Source: Chrysophaeum taylorii
Lineage: Eukaryota; Sar; Pelagophyceae; Pelagomonadales; Pelagomonadaceae
Length of the DNA: 64,000 nucleotides
Reading direction: 5' to 3'
Assembly: GCA_029834535.1 (NCBI GenBank)
Contig: JAQMWT010000102.1
Span: 62,001 to 126,000 of the forward strand
Shown: piece by piece, positions 63,066 through 64,000 of the stretch
Layout of the letters: every line of letters begins with the position of its first letter
How positions within the stretch are numbered: the stretch's first letter is position 1
The notes under the pieces: generated by a model
The model's input: only the letters and a program-made list of their open reading frames with translations
Databases searched by the model: none
What the model was told of the DNA's origin: nothing
Position numbers and translations under genes: made by a program

Positions 63066-64000
63066 CGCCGAGGCGGGCAGGCGAAGGCGGGCCCCGCCCG
63101 TGATCATGCGCATGCTGCCGCCGGACATGATGCGACGAAGGTGACGTCCTGCTGGATCAGGCGGCCTGGGCAGGGTTCCCAAGGCGGCGACATGGAGGGC
63201 GGTGAGGGCGCACAGCGAGCCCGGCCTAATGGGTGGCGATCCCCCACTCACGGTAGATGCGGCGAGTTTGGGCCGCCTTTGCCTCTGTGGTTGCGCAGCC
63301 GCGTCACAAGGTTCGCGCAGCCATGCGCTCTGCGCATGTTTGGGCAGGCGGCACGCCCGCTGGCCTCACCGAAGGCACCAAAGACGAGGCCGGCGACGGT
63401 GCCGTAGCTACGTAGCCGCTGTTCGACAGGGGCCAAAAAACGGCGGCGGTGCTGTACCCGGCTGGGGATGATGGCGCCGATGCCGCGGGCGTGAGCGAGG
63501 TATTCAGGTGGACTTGCGCTGCGCGCCGATCGACAGGCGACAGGTGGGAGGATGGAGGCGTGAGCGGTGGCGCAAGGAACCCAAGCGAGGTTTTGATGTC
63601 GTAAGTTGCTCCTTGTTGTCGAGCGTTGAGGATGTGTGGGACGACTTGGCGTCGGGCGAGATTGCCTCGGTACCGGCCGTAGAGGCGCGTGCGAATGGTA
63701 GGGGCGACGACGTCAGCAAATGCCGAAAACCTCGGACAGGGCTGGGATGCCGGCCTCTTTGACGCTGCAGAGTGGACGCAGCGGCTGGCCGTCATGCCAG
63801 GTGATCCGCGGTTGACAAGGTTGGCCTGCGTGAGAAGCACCTTGCCGTGAGCCGAGAACGACGTCAGTGCCCAGAATGCGAGTGCCCACGAGGCCCAAAC
63901 AAGCTGGAGAGGGGTAGCCAAAGTACTGGCACACATCTCCAGCCCAGCGGTTGGGGTTTGAAGGGCAGAGCTGGGCCACGAGCTGGATGAACGTGGTAGA
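63066..64000. other. No confident gene
   Basis: Minus-strand frames at 63304-63936 and 63713-63979 overlap; the latter contains a cysteine-bearing stretch (DVCQYFGYPSPACLGLVG) that reads like a fragment of a secreted protein but runs off without support. It may continue past the window edge. Not assigned. Confidence 0.3.

Noticed and set aside
1-64000. CRISPR arrays or prokaryotic operons
   Set aside because: The repeats lack regular spacers, and the genes are eukaryotic with introns.

Overview
The window looks like nuclear DNA of a single-celled eukaryote, most likely a microalga or related protist. The core genes are typically eukaryotic: a sphingosine-1-phosphate lyase, a DGAT2 acyltransferase, a mitochondrial OXA1 insertase, a NEK-type kinase and a dynamin. 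They are GC-rich and tightly packed. Several carry very short spliceosomal introns (35, 44, 44, 45 and 65 nt, plus one of 155 nt) that I could place from reading-frame breaks with GT...AG ends. I cannot name the species.

Layout. (1) 1-17.5 kb is repeat-rich. It holds copies of a ~300-bp SINE-like element, a decayed LTR-type retroelement with integrase-like stretches (~0.85-5.7 kb), unidentified minus-strand membrane-protein remnants (5.9-10.2 kb), a LINE 3' end, a Helitron-type helicase fragment, a tandem array, one intact DUF6492-like glycosyltransferase gene (12.6-13.7 kb) and a decayed coiled-coil ORF. (2) 17.9-48.6 kb is the gene-rich core: short-chain dehydrogenase, ankyrin/double-BTB protein with a PAM2 motif, a small unknown protein, a secreted GH28 pectinase, sphingosine-1-phosphate lyase, pseudouridine synthase, TylF-type methyltransferase, CYTH-like protein, a dynamin fused to a discoidin-like domain, a REC-like/PAS-like protein, a NEK kinase with a WW domain, an IQ-motif protein, OXA1, a sugar-type MFS transporter, DGAT2, an EF-hand-like protein and a lysine-rich FAM133-like protein. 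(3) 48.6-64 kb is again repeat-rich: another SINE-like copy, unidentified remnants, a broken Ty3/Gypsy element (51.6-60.9 kb), two more Helitron-type helicase fragments and further interspersed repeats.

The core genes do not form one pathway; they look like ordinary neighbours arranged as divergent or convergent pairs. Divergent pairs with very small gaps are TylF methyltransferase/CYTH-like protein, MFS transporter/DGAT2 and EF-hand protein/FAM133-like protein (19 bp between start codons).

The most unusual signals are the dynamin-discoidin fusion; about 20 copies of a 10-bp motif (AAGTTTGGTC) in front of it, whose orientation flips in the middle; the PAM2 motif on an ABTB1-like protein; an interspersed repeat headed by GGTCGACTGCTAAG that recurs throughout the window; a SINE-like element sharing its 3' tail with a LINE; and the very short introns.
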